This document shows, piece by piece, positions 41,296 through 49,418 of a stretch of DNA of 64,000 bases. Made by a program: the position numbers and the translations under genes. The notes beneath the pieces are model-generated. The model did no database searches and was not told the DNA's origin. It saw only the letters and a list, made by a program, of their open reading frames with translations. The stretch is taken from the NCBI GenBank assembly GCA_015075375.1, contig JABTUM010000002.1:80306-144305 (forward strand), read 5' to 3'. Every line of letters starts with the position of its first letter. Positions within the stretch are counted from its first letter, which is position 1. Source of the stretch: Planctomycetota bacterium. GTDB taxonomy: Bacteria > Planctomycetota > SZUA-567 > H5-PLA8.

Positions 41296-43284
41296 TTAAC
41301 CCAAAAGCCAGTCGGCCACCGATGCATCGGAAGCGAGTTTTCGCTCGAGCTTGAGCTTTGCTTGCGCCCCGGCCGCCCGGTACGCCGCGCTTGCCGGTTC
41401 AAGGTCGAACTTCGCGCCTGCATGATGCAGGAATAGCGGGGCGGGGGCGCAGAGCGCCGCGGCGGCGGGCAGGCCGCCGGCGCGCATCAGGTGCGGGATC
41501 GAGACGCGCCAGAGGTAATCCTGCGGCGCGGACGTGTCGAGTGCGTCGAGGTCGGCCGCGACACGGGCGAGGCCTTGCGCTTGCGTGCGCGCCAGGACGC
41601 ACCACAGCCCGCCCCAACGCTGCCCGGCTAAGTGAACGGCGCTCTTGTGAGTGCGCGCCCAAGCGGTTGCCGTCAACAGGTCCTGCACGCGATGGCAGAC
41701 CGAAGCAGGGTTGTAGGTCAGTCCGTGCGAAATCCCCGAGGGACGCTTGGGCAAGCCGCGCGCAGCCTCGAAAGTATCGACGGCCAGGACATGCGCTCCG
41801 CGCTGAAGCAATGCGGCCGCCATCGCGCCGGGCGTGCCGGCCACCGGATCGACGCACGCCGAATGCCCGTACGGATGCACCAGCACCACCCAAGGGGCGC
41901 GCGCCTTGGGCGCGGGCGGCTGTAGCCAGAGTGCTTGTACGAGGTCGCCTTCACCGCGCCGTGTGAGCAAAACGCGTGTCCACCCACGCACTCGCTTGCC
42001 CTGGAACGAAGCGAAGGGTTCCAGCCGTGCTTGCACGGCTTCGGGCCGAGGCGCAGACGCTTTCAGTAACCCATCGAACAGGGGCTGGTGTTTGCCTCTG
42101 AATTTCAGGAGCGCGGCGGGTGTTTTGGGTAAGGGACCGCGTCGAATGGCCGTTCGTGTCCAGGACTCCGCCAACGCGGATTCTTTCAGCGCGCACGCGG
42201 GCAGCTTGTCGTTGGGAAAAACGCGCAACCGTTTGAGGGGCTCGGCTTGGAAGGGCCGCTCACGGGCGTAGGCCGGATCGTCAATGCCGAACCAGAGCCG
42301 CCCCAGCCAGCCGTACAGCGCCTCGCGGCTGGCGCGATTGTAGTTGTGCCCGGCGTGCTGGTGATAGCCTTCGGCCCGCCGCGCCGCATCCTTACCGTAT
42401 AGCCGGTAAACCTTGCGGATGGCCGGCAGCTCGTGGCTGGGCACGTCGGCGGTCCAGTCTCCGGTACAGCTTACGACCAGCAGAGGTCGCGGCGCGATCA
42501 AGGCCGTGATCTCGATGTTGTTCGTGCCGATGCGCAGCAGCGGCGCATTCTCGCAGAGGCAGCCGCCTTGCATGGTTCCGCTGACCATCACCACCGGCGC
42601 GGCGGCGCGGATGCGTTCGTCGATGGCGGCCAGCAGAAAGGTCTGCGAACCGCCGCCGCTGGCGCCCGTGCAGGCCAAGCGTTCGGGATCGACTTCACGC
42701 CGCGCAAGCAGGAAGCCGGCCGCGGCGATGCTGTTCAGCGTCTGCAGGCCCAGGATCGAGAACCCGCTCAAGGCCAGCTCTTCGACGCGATCGGCTCCGA
42801 ACCGGTGCTGGATCTGCAGCGCGTCGTTGTAGCCGAGCATGTCGTAGGCGAAGGCCACGCCGCCGCGCAGCGCGACGTTGATGCACAACCCCGGCATGGA
42901 ATCGTCTTCCGGGCCGCGGTTCACCAGCCGGCCTTCCTTCCAATGGCCATGCGGCACCAGGAGGGCGGGGCAGGCGCGGCGCTGCATTGGTAGCGGGTGC
43001 GGGCGGTACACGTTCCCGGTCACAAGCAGTCCGGGGAAACTCTCGAAGTATACGTTTTCAATGGCGTACCCGTCGCACAACGTGGTTCGGGTTACGTGCG
43101 GCTTCAAAGGTGCGATAGGCGGCGCGGGCCAAACCCCCAGCGCCAGGCGAAGCTGCGCGACCAGGTCCGAGCGGCGCCGCTTCCATTCGGCCAGCGTGCG
43201 GGGCGGCTCGAAGCGAAACGGATAATCGAGATGCCGGATTTGCAGCAAGCGGTGGTCGGCAGCAGGTACGGATGGAGCAGCCAT
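41296..43284 (-). CDS. Tandem alpha/beta-hydrolase protein, acetyl-xylan-esterase-like
   Basis: A 662-residue protein with two alpha/beta-hydrolase-like halves. The first half (to about residue 345) has RRACPALLVPHGHWKEGRL, the nucleophile in LACTGASGGGSQTFLLAAID and a His-rich EGYHQHAGHNYNR, as in plant-cell-wall acetyl esterases. The second half repeats the fold (PWVVLVHPYGHSACVDPVAG, GAHVLAVDTFEAARG), but its nucleophile elbow is LAGQRWGGLWCV with no Ser, so it is probably non-catalytic. ATG 43284 has AGGAG upstream; the open frame continues to 44199 over the divergent methyltransferase and is rejected. No signal peptide is visible. Confidence 0.8.
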   Translation of the reverse strand: MAAPSVPAADHRLLQIRHLDYPFRFEPPRTLAEWKRRRSDLVAQLRLALGVWPAPPIAPLKPHVTRTTLCDGYAIENVYFESFPGLLVTGNVYRPHPLPMQRRACPALLVPHGHWKEGRLVNRGPEDDSMPGLCINVALRGGVAFAYDMLGYNDALQIQHRFGADRVEELALSGFSILGLQTLNSIAAAGFLLARREVDPERLACTGASGGGSQTFLLAAIDERIRAAAPVVMVSGTMQGGCLCENAPLLRIGTNNIEITALIAPRPLLVVSCTGDWTADVPSHELPAIRKVYRLYGKDAARRAEGYHQHAGHNYNRASREALYGWLGRLWFGIDDPAYARERPFQAEPLKRLRVFPNDKLPACALKESALAESWTRTAIRRGPLPKTPAALLKFRGKHQPLFDGLLKASAPRPEAVQARLEPFASFQGKRVRGWTRVLLTRRGEGDLVQALWLQPPAPKARAPWVVLVHPYGHSACVDPVAGTPGAMAAALLQRGAHVLAVDTFEAARGLPKRPSGISHGLTYNPASVCHRVQDLLTATAWARTHKSAVHLAGQRWGGLWCVLARTQAQGLARVAADLDALDTSAPQDYLWRVSIPHLMRAGGLPAAAALCAPAPLFLHHAGAKFDLEPASAAYRAAGAQAKLKLERKLASDASVADWLLG

Positions 43285-43398
43285 GCGAGGACTCCTAGAG
43301 GCGCGTGCGAACGGAGCGTGATGCGAAGCGGTTCTACCCGTGCGCGCATTCGTGGCAAGGTGCTCGCCGGAAAGCGGCGGCGCCGCTATAAAGCGGCC

Positions 43399-44568
43399 AT
43401 GTCCAATGCATCGGTGAATTACTTCGTGACGTGCGCCAAGGGCCTCGAAGAGGTCGTGGCCGACGAGTTGCGTGCGCCGGCGATCGGCGCGGAGTCGATC
43501 GAGCCCGGCAGTTCGGGCGTCTATTTCTCGGGTGACCGTGCGACGGGCTACCGCGCGAACCTCTGGTTGCGCTGCGGCGTGCGCGTGCTCCAGGAACATG
43601 CGCGCGCGACGGTGATCGGTTCGGAAGAACTGTACGAATGGGCGCGTGGCATCGACTGGCCGGCGTTGATGAAAGTCGAGCAGACCTTCAGCGTGGACGC
43701 GCGGGTTTGGGACAGCGCGGTCACGCACAGCAAGTACGCGGCGCTGACAATCAAGGATGCGCTTTGCGATACCTTTCGCGATAAGAAAGGTGCGCGCCCG
43801 GATGTGAATGTGCATCACGCGGATCTGCCGCTTTTCCTGTACCTGCACCGCGATGTGGCGGTGTTGTACCGAGACATGAGCGGCACGACGCTGCATAAGC
43901 GCGGTTACCGCGACGCGCTGCATAAGTCCTCGCTGAACGAGTGTGTGGCCGCTGGGATGCTCTTGATGAGCGGATGGGACGGAACGACGCCGCTTCTGGA
44001 TCCGATGTGCGGCAGCGGGACGCTGGTGATCGAGGCCGCTTGGCTGGCGATGCGCCGCGCACCCGGGTTGCTGCGGGATGTCTTCCCGCTGATGCGCTGG
44101 CCGGATTTCGACAAGAAGGCTTGGAAGGAAGTCCGCGCGGCCGCGGAAGCAGTCGCCTTGCAGGAGCCGCCCGCGCTGCTGATGGCCAACGACATACACG
44201 GCGGCGCACTATCGCTGGCTAAGAAGGACGCGCGCTCGGCGGGCGTGGAGCGCTTCATTCGCTTCAGCAATAAGGATGTGGCGCACTACACGCCGCCGGA
44301 GAAGCCGAAGCTGGTGGTGAGCAATCCGCCTTGGGGCGAACGTTTGCAGCCGGCGGATCTGGAGGCGGATTGGAAAGCGCTGGGCCGGTTTCTCAAGGGG
44401 CACTGCGGCGATGCGGACGCGTGGATCCTTTCGGGCAACGCCGAGATCACGCGGCATCTGGGGCTCAAGTCAGAGCGGAAATACCCGATTCGCATCGGAC
44501 CGGTGGATGCGCGCGTAATCCACTACCGCATCCTGCCGCCTCGCAAGGCTCCTGAAGTCAGCTCTTGA
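43399..44568 (+). CDS. THUMP-domain class I RNA methyltransferase, RlmL-like
   Basis: A 389-residue N2-guanosine methyltransferase type protein. It has ferredoxin-like plus THUMP domains (VNYFVTCAKGLEEVVADELR, SVDARVWDSAVTHSKYAALT). KRGYRDALHKSSLNECVAAG leads to the Rossmann domain with SAM motif LLDPMCGSGTLVIEAAWLAM and the catalytic NPPW-type motif KLVVSNPPWGERLQPAD. The length equals the N-terminal (RlmL) half of E. coli RlmKL, which methylates 23S rRNA G2445. A TATAAA hexamer lies 6 nt before the ATG without a ribosome-binding site. The 3' end overlaps the convergent esterase gene by 11 nt. Confidence 0.9.
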   Translation: MSNASVNYFVTCAKGLEEVVADELRAPAIGAESIEPGSSGVYFSGDRATGYRANLWLRCGVRVLQEHARATVIGSEELYEWARGIDWPALMKVEQTFSVDARVWDSAVTHSKYAALTIKDALCDTFRDKKGARPDVNVHHADLPLFLYLHRDVAVLYRDMSGTTLHKRGYRDALHKSSLNECVAAGMLLMSGWDGTTPLLDPMCGSGTLVIEAAWLAMRRAPGLLRDVFPLMRWPDFDKKAWKEVRAAAEAVALQEPPALLMANDIHGGALSLAKKDARSAGVERFIRFSNKDVAHYTPPEKPKLVVSNPPWGERLQPADLEADWKALGRFLKGHCGDADAWILSGNAEITRHLGLKSERKYPIRIGPVDARVIHYRILPPRKAPEVSS

Positions 44569-46018
44569 GCAGGCGCTTGGCTTCTTCGGCGGCTTCGGTT
44601 CCGGCGTGGTTCTGAATCAGGTCTTCCAACACCGGGCGCGCCTGGTCTTTCAATCCGTTGGCCAGGTAATTCTTCGCGGTCTTCAGCTTACGTACGGCAT
44701 CGCGTTCGTTCGCTTTGGATTCCAGCGAGGCCATGAGCGTTTTGTCGGCGCGAATTTTGGCAGCGGCTTCGGCGGCGCTCTTTGCATGCGCCGTATCCGG
44801 ATACGCCTGAACCACCTTGTCGTAGGCTTCAAGCGCGCGAAGGTAAGCTTTGTCCGCTTCGAACTTGCGGGCTTGGGCTATCGCCGCTTCGGCCGAGGCT
44901 TCGGCTTCCTGCTTTGCGACGCCGGCCTTGATCGCCGGATCGTTGACGAGGGCATTCATGCGCTCTTGGGCCTGTTGTCCGGCGGGAAGCCCCTGGAAAC
45001 GCTTCGAAGTCTCGCGGAAGGCCGCGATCGCCGCGGCATGCTGGCCTTGCTTGGCTTGCGCTTCGGCGCCTTCAAGGGCCGTGCGCGCTTCGGCGTCGAT
45101 CTTGGCGCGCAGTTCAAGCGCCTGCTTCACTTCGGGCGCATCGGCAGGGAGGTTCGGCGCGTCTTCCGTCAGCTTGAAGACTTCGGCGAAGCGTTGCGCA
45201 TCGGCGGCTTTGGCCGCCGCATCGACCTTGGGCTTGAATTCCGCCAACCGTGCGCGCTCCACGCGGTGGAGTTGGTCGTACAGCCATTCGAATATGAGCT
45301 TTTTGGCTTTCGGGCCAATGCTGTGCCCTTGCCCTTCCATCTTATGAAAGACCACACTGCGGTAGCCGGCCTTCTTTAGATTGGCTTCGGCCGTGACGCC
45401 ATCGGGTCCCAAGTTGGCGAGGTTCCACTCGCCGTCGCCGACTTCGATGAACCAGGGGAGGTCGAGCGGGTAACGCTTGTCGGGAACGATCATGCTCCAG
45501 CAGTTCGCGCCGGTCAGGAATACGCCGCCGGTAAACGGACTCTTCGGAGCCTTGCGATCTTGATACAGCCAGAGGTAGGTCCATGCGCACGCTCCGCCGG
45601 CCGAGAAGCCATTCAAGTAGACACTGGACGTATCGATGCTGTAGGCGGCGAAAACCTCATCCAGTATCGCGTCGATTTTTTTGCCGGTAGCCTGCTCGCT
45701 GCGCGTCCAGTTGCCGTGGTTGAAGGTGGGCGCGACGACGATGTACTCGCTGCCGCTTAGCTTACGTCCTCCGTCCAGCGCCGTGCCGTCGGGATTCCAC
45801 ATCGTCGCGAAGTGCTGCCCGTTGCCTCCCGAACCGTGAATCGAGAAGAGCAGCGGGTACTTGCGTTCGGGCTTGTAATCGCCCGGGACTTTCATCCAGT
45901 ACTCTTGTCCAGGATCGTCTTTAAGCGTGAGTTTGAAATGCCCCGTCTGTGCGGCCCATGTGGACGGGATCGCACAAAGGCACAGAAAGCTCCAAAGCAC
46001 CGGACGCGTATGCAACAT
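44558..46018 (-). CDS. Secreted polyhydroxybutyrate-depolymerase/feruloyl-esterase-like hydrolase with helical C-terminal tail
   Basis: A 486-residue exported esterase. The signal peptide is PVLWSFLCLCAIPSTWAA. The alpha/beta-hydrolase core spans about residues 25-260: YPLLFSIHGSGGNGQHFATM, the nucleophile in VYLNGFSAGGACAWTY, Asp-rich EVGDGEWNLANLG, and the His in MEGQGHSIGPKAKK. This fits LpqC/PHB-depolymerase-type esterases that release ferulate or acetate from xylan. The last 220 residues are Ala/Lys/Glu-rich helical repeats resembling TPR or coiled coil (AAAKAADAQRFAEVFKL, YLRALEAYDKVVQAYPDTAH). That tail is unusual for the family. Confidence 0.83.
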   Translation of the reverse strand: MLHTRPVLWSFLCLCAIPSTWAAQTGHFKLTLKDDPGQEYWMKVPGDYKPERKYPLLFSIHGSGGNGQHFATMWNPDGTALDGGRKLSGSEYIVVAPTFNHGNWTRSEQATGKKIDAILDEVFAAYSIDTSSVYLNGFSAGGACAWTYLWLYQDRKAPKSPFTGGVFLTGANCWSMIVPDKRYPLDLPWFIEVGDGEWNLANLGPDGVTAEANLKKAGYRSVVFHKMEGQGHSIGPKAKKLIFEWLYDQLHRVERARLAEFKPKVDAAAKAADAQRFAEVFKLTEDAPNLPADAPEVKQALELRAKIDAEARTALEGAEAQAKQGQHAAAIAAFRETSKRFQGLPAGQQAQERMNALVNDPAIKAGVAKQEAEASAEAAIAQARKFEADKAYLRALEAYDKVVQAYPDTAHAKSAAEAAAKIRADKTLMASLESKANERDAVRKLKTAKNYLANGLKDQARPVLEDLIQNHAGTEAAEEAKRLLKS

Positions 46019-46333
46019 CGGTTGGTCCTCGTGTACTTAAATCGTTCTGGATAGCACAGCCGAACCTTCACTCAAGCATTCGGCTTGCTTGGATGACGTA
46101 TTCACCGGGAAGTTTGCCGCACTTAAATGAGTTAACCTTTTTGGGGTGATTCTTTTGCATTTGGCTCTAAGGGTGTGTCATTTTGACTTGACGAGACGCG
46201 AATGAGGTGAATGAAGAGAATCTAAGTGCACGATTAAAGCCTTTCTAAATATGAGTTTACATATTAGTACCGCGCTTGGTGCGCTGGTACGAAGGTTGTT
46301 AGGTATTCCATGGCAAGTTAAGGAGGAAATGAG
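46019..46333. other. 315-bp intergenic region upstream of clpB
   Basis: No gene is supported. It is AT-richer than its surroundings and must contain the clpB promoter and the esterase promoter. A hairpin GTACC-GCGC-TTGGT-GCGC-T-GGTAC lies at 46267-46290. It differs from the CIRCE consensus. No clear sigma-32 element was found. Confidence 0.55.
46267..46290 (+). promoter_or_regulatory. Leader hairpin or operator upstream of clpB
   Basis: A 9-bp interrupted palindrome (GTACCGCGC with GCGC-T-GGTAC) 43 nt before the clpB ATG. It could be a repressor operator or an RNA hairpin in the leader. It does not cover the AAGGAGG ribosome-binding site at 46320-46326. Confidence 0.4.
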
Positions 46334-48907
46334 ATGCGAGCCGACAAATTTACGATCAAGGCCCAAGAGGCGATTCAGGATGCGCAGCAGTTGGCGCTGA
46401 AGAGCGAGCATCCGGAACTTACGACGACCCATTTGCTCGCGGCGTTGCTGGGGCAGGACGGCGGGTTGGTTTCGCCGCTGCTTCAGAAGATCGGCGCCGA
46501 TCCGAGCCGCTTGAAGACCGAGGTGATGCTGAAGCTCGACAAGATGCCACGGCAGTCCGGGGAACCGCATCCGAGCGCGGCGTTGCAGAAGGTTTTGGCG
46601 CTGGTTGAAGACGAAGCCAAGAAGTTGAAGGACGATTACGTCAGTACCGAGCACCTGTTGCTGGCGCTGGTGGCTGCGAAGGACGAAACGGCGCGACTAC
46701 TCACGGATGCGGGGGTTTCGCGGGATGGCATCCTTAAGGGATTGCAGGCGTTGCGTGGCAGCCAGCGAGTCACCAGCGCAACGCCCGAGGCTCAGATGCA
46801 GGCGCTGGAGAAGTACGGGAAGGATCTGACGGAGCTGGCACGGAAGGGCAAGCTGGATCCGGTGATTGGGCGCGACGAAGAGATTCGACGCGTGATGCAG
46901 GTGCTCTCGCGGCGCACCAAGAACAATCCGGTGCTGATCGGGGAACCCGGGGTGGGCAAGACGGCCATAGCCGAGGGGTTGGCGCGGCGCATCGTGGCCG
47001 GCGACGTGCCCGAAGGCTTGAAGGACAAGCAACTCGTGGCGCTGGACTTGGGCTCGCTGATCGCGGGCACCAAATTCCGCGGCGAGTTCGAGGAGCGCTT
47101 GAAAGGGGTGATCCGCGAAGTCGTGGAGAGCGACGGGCGGGTGATCCTGTTCATCGACGAACTGCATACGATCGTGGGCGCGGGCGCGGCGGAAGGCGCG
47201 GCGGACGCGGCGAACATGCTCAAGCCGGCGCTGGCGCGCGGCGAGTTACGCTGCATCGGCGCCACGACGCTGGACGAATACCGCAAGCATGTCGAGAAGG
47301 ACGCGGCGTTGGAGCGGCGTTTCCAGCCGGTCATGGTCAATGAGCCTTCGGTCGAGGATACGATCGCGATTCTGCGCGGCTTGCAGGAACGGTACGAGGT
47401 TCACCACGGCGTCCATATTACCGACGGCGCGTTGGTTTCGGCGGCGACGTTATCGCAGCGCTACATCGCCGACCGTTTCCTGCCCGACAAGGCCATCGAC
47501 TTGATCGACGAAGCCGCCAGCGCGCTGCGCATCGAGATGGACAGCATGCCCAGCGAACTGGACCGCCTGAACCGCCGCATCATGCAGCTCGAGATCGAGC
47601 AGACGGCGCTAAAGCGCGAGAAGGACAAGGCCAGTACCGAGCGGCTGGAGAAGCTGGTGAAGGAGCTTTCCGAATTACGCGAGCAGGCTCAAGGGTTGCA
47701 GGCGCGCTGGCAAAACGAGAAGGACGTGATTCTCAAGATCCGCAAAGACAAAGAGCAGATCGAGGCGTTGCGTCACGACGAAGAACTGGCCACGCGGCAG
47801 GGCAAGCTGGAGCGCGCGGCGGAGCTGAAGTACGGGAAGATTCCCGAACTGGAGCGGAAGATCGCCGGTCAGCAGGACGCGCTGAAGAAGCTTCAGGGCG
47901 GCGGGGCGCTGCTGAACGAGGAAGTCAACGACGAGCATGTGGCGAAGATCGTTTCGCGCTGGAGCGGAATCCCGGTTACGCGGCTGCTGGAAAGCGAAAA
48001 AGCCAAGCTGCTGCGGATGGAAGACAACATCCGGCAGCGCATGGTCGGGCAGGACGAAGCGGTGGAAGCAGTTTCCAACGCGGTGCGCCGTGCGCGCGCG
48101 GGTCTGGCCGATCCGAACCGCCCGCTGGGCAGCTTTTTGTTCCTGGGACCGACCGGCGTCGGCAAAACCGAACTGGCCAAGGCGCTGGCCGAATTCCTCT
48201 TCGATTCCGAGCAGGCGCTCGTGCGCATCGACCTGAGTGAGTACATGGAGAAGCACAGCGTAAGCCGCCTGATCGGCGCGCCGCCGGGCTACGTCGGATA
48301 CGACGAAGGCGGGCAGCTCACCGAATCCGTGCGCCGCCGACCGTACAGCGTGGTGCTGTGCGACGAAGTGGAAAAAGCTGCGCCGGAGGTGCTGAATGTA
48401 TTCCTGCAGCTTCTCGACGACGGGCGCCTCACCGATGGGCATGGCCGTACGGTGGACTTCCGCAACACGATCGTAATCTTCACCAGCAACCTGGGCAGCC
48501 AGTATCTGCTGGAGATGGAAGACGATGCGAAGGCCAAGACGCTGGTGCTGGAGGCCGCGCGGATGCACTTCCGCCCAGAGTTCCTGAACCGGTTGACGGC
48601 GCAGATCGTATTCGGACGGCTGGACCGGCGGCAGATCCTGAAGATCGTGGAGATCCAACTCCAGCAACTGCAGCATCGCTTCGACGAGAAGAAGCTGAAG
48701 CTGACCCTGGATCGCGAGGCCAAGGAGTACCTCTGCGGCATCGGTTACGATCCGGCTTTCGGCGCTCGGCCGTTGAAGCGAGCGTTGGAGCTGCATCTGG
48801 TCAACCCGCTTGCTCGCGAACTCCTGGCAGGCGGCTACGCCGACGGCGGCTCGATTCATGTGAGCGCCGCGCCGAACGGTGAGGGGTTGATCTTCGGGAA
48901 GAGCTAG
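46334..48907 (+). CDS. clpB: ATP-dependent disaggregase ClpB
   Basis: An 857-residue Hsp100 chaperone that threads aggregated proteins together with DnaK. The N-domain ([37 protein letters not shown]) is present. The first AAA+ domain has Walker [19 protein letters not shown] and Walker [16 protein letters not shown]. The middle coiled-coil domain (about residues 400-530) marks ClpB rather than ClpA or ClpC. The second AAA+ domain has [19 protein letters not shown] and the pore-loop segment [23 protein letters not shown] precedes the ATG. The stress promoter type is not clear. Confidence 0.97.
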   Translation: MRADKFTIKAQEAIQDAQQLALKSEHPELTTTHLLAALLGQDGGLVSPLLQKIGADPSRLKTEVMLKLDKMPRQSGEPHPSAALQKVLALVEDEAKKLKDDYVSTEHLLLALVAAKDETARLLTDAGVSRDGILKGLQALRGSQRVTSATPEAQMQALEKYGKDLTELARKGKLDPVIGRDEEIRRVMQVLSRRTKNNPVLIGEPGVGKTAIAEGLARRIVAGDVPEGLKDKQLVALDLGSLIAGTKFRGEFEERLKGVIREVVESDGRVILFIDELHTIVGAGAAEGAADAANMLKPALARGELRCIGATTLDEYRKHVEKDAALERRFQPVMVNEPSVEDTIAILRGLQERYEVHHGVHITDGALVSAATLSQRYIADRFLPDKAIDLIDEAASALRIEMDSMPSELDRLNRRIMQLEIEQTALKREKDKASTERLEKLVKELSELREQAQGLQARWQNEKDVILKIRKDKEQIEALRHDEELATRQGKLERAAELKYGKIPELERKIAGQQDALKKLQGGGALLNEEVNDEHVAKIVSRWSGIPVTRLLESEKAKLLRMEDNIRQRMVGQDEAVEAVSNAVRRARAGLADPNRPLGSFLFLGPTGVGKTELAKALAEFLFDSEQALVRIDLSEYMEKHSVSRLIGAPPGYVGYDEGGQLTESVRRRPYSVVLCDEVEKAAPEVLNVFLQLLDDGRLTDGHGRTVDFRNTIVIFTSNLGSQYLLEMEDDAKAKTLVLEAARMHFRPEFLNRLTAQIVFGRLDRRQILKIVEIQLQQLQHRFDEKKLKLTLDREAKEYLCGIGYDPAFGARPLKRALELHLVNPLARELLAGGYADGGSIHVSAAPNGEGLIFGKS

Positions 48908-49064
48908 GCACAGGCGATTTCGGAATGCGGATTGAACGGCAAGGCTACGGCCCTGGGCATCCCGACACACTGCCTTAAGGTGTGGACGGATACGATTCAA
49001 TTCGAGTGGGTGCGGTAGGTTTTGTGAAACGCGGAGCGCATGACGTCGCAGTTCTCAGACTCCA
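48908..49064. other. Intergenic region after clpB
   Basis: No gene is seen. There is a weak hairpin (CACAC / GGTGTG at about 48964-48986) without a T-run and no other structure. The small gene at 49065 follows. Confidence 0.5.
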
Positions 49065-49361
49065 ATGCTCACGCGCAAACGGGCCGTTGACTACCGGCGC
49101 CGCTGGGCATTGATGGATCGCTTTCGTATAGAAGAAGTCATGGCTCGCACGCCTGCCGTGCGGCTTTCGAGTTTGGCCCGTATCGTGGCGATGGCGGATC
49201 GTCTGGGACTGCTTCCTCGTTCGAATGCTGATCGCCGCCGCTGGGCACTCCTGCGCGGTTCTCGCGAACGACCGTCTGAACGCTTTCTGGTCTCCCCGCA
49301 GTACCTGCAGGCCTTCCTCGATTGGCGCTCAACTTCTCGCGCAGTGTGGTGTATCTCATGA
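49065..49361 (+). CDS. Small hypothetical protein with YRxRW / RRRW pattern
   Basis: A 98-residue basic protein. DYRRRWALMDRFRIEEVMAR, LARIVAMADRLGLLP and DRRRWALLRGSRE fit, by my memory, a small helical family whose members read YRxRW...E...RW..L...A..LGL...RW..L+G. No membrane segment or catalytic motif is seen. The start could also be ATG 49113. No good ribosome-binding site is visible. The frame is the only ORF in this strand that explains the gap between clpB and the secreted protein at 49419. The last 25 residues may not be conserved. Confidence 0.45.
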   Translation: MLTRKRAVDYRRRWALMDRFRIEEVMARTPAVRLSSLARIVAMADRLGLLPRSNADRRRWALLRGSRERPSERFLVSPQYLQAFLDWRSTSRAVWCIS

Positions 49362-49418
49362 ACCGTGAATGGTGAATGGATGCCGGTCGTCCCGCTTTCG
49401 GACAGGGAGCTTTCGAAC

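Noticed and set aside
41296..44199. A 967-residue open frame for the esterase
   Set aside because: Residues before ATG 43284 are antisense to the well-supported RNA methyltransferase, and a good ribosome-binding site precedes 43284.
46255..46295. CIRCE (HrcA operator) before clpB
   Set aside because: The palindrome begins TTAGTACC and lacks the TTAGCACTC-N9-GAGTGCTAA consensus.
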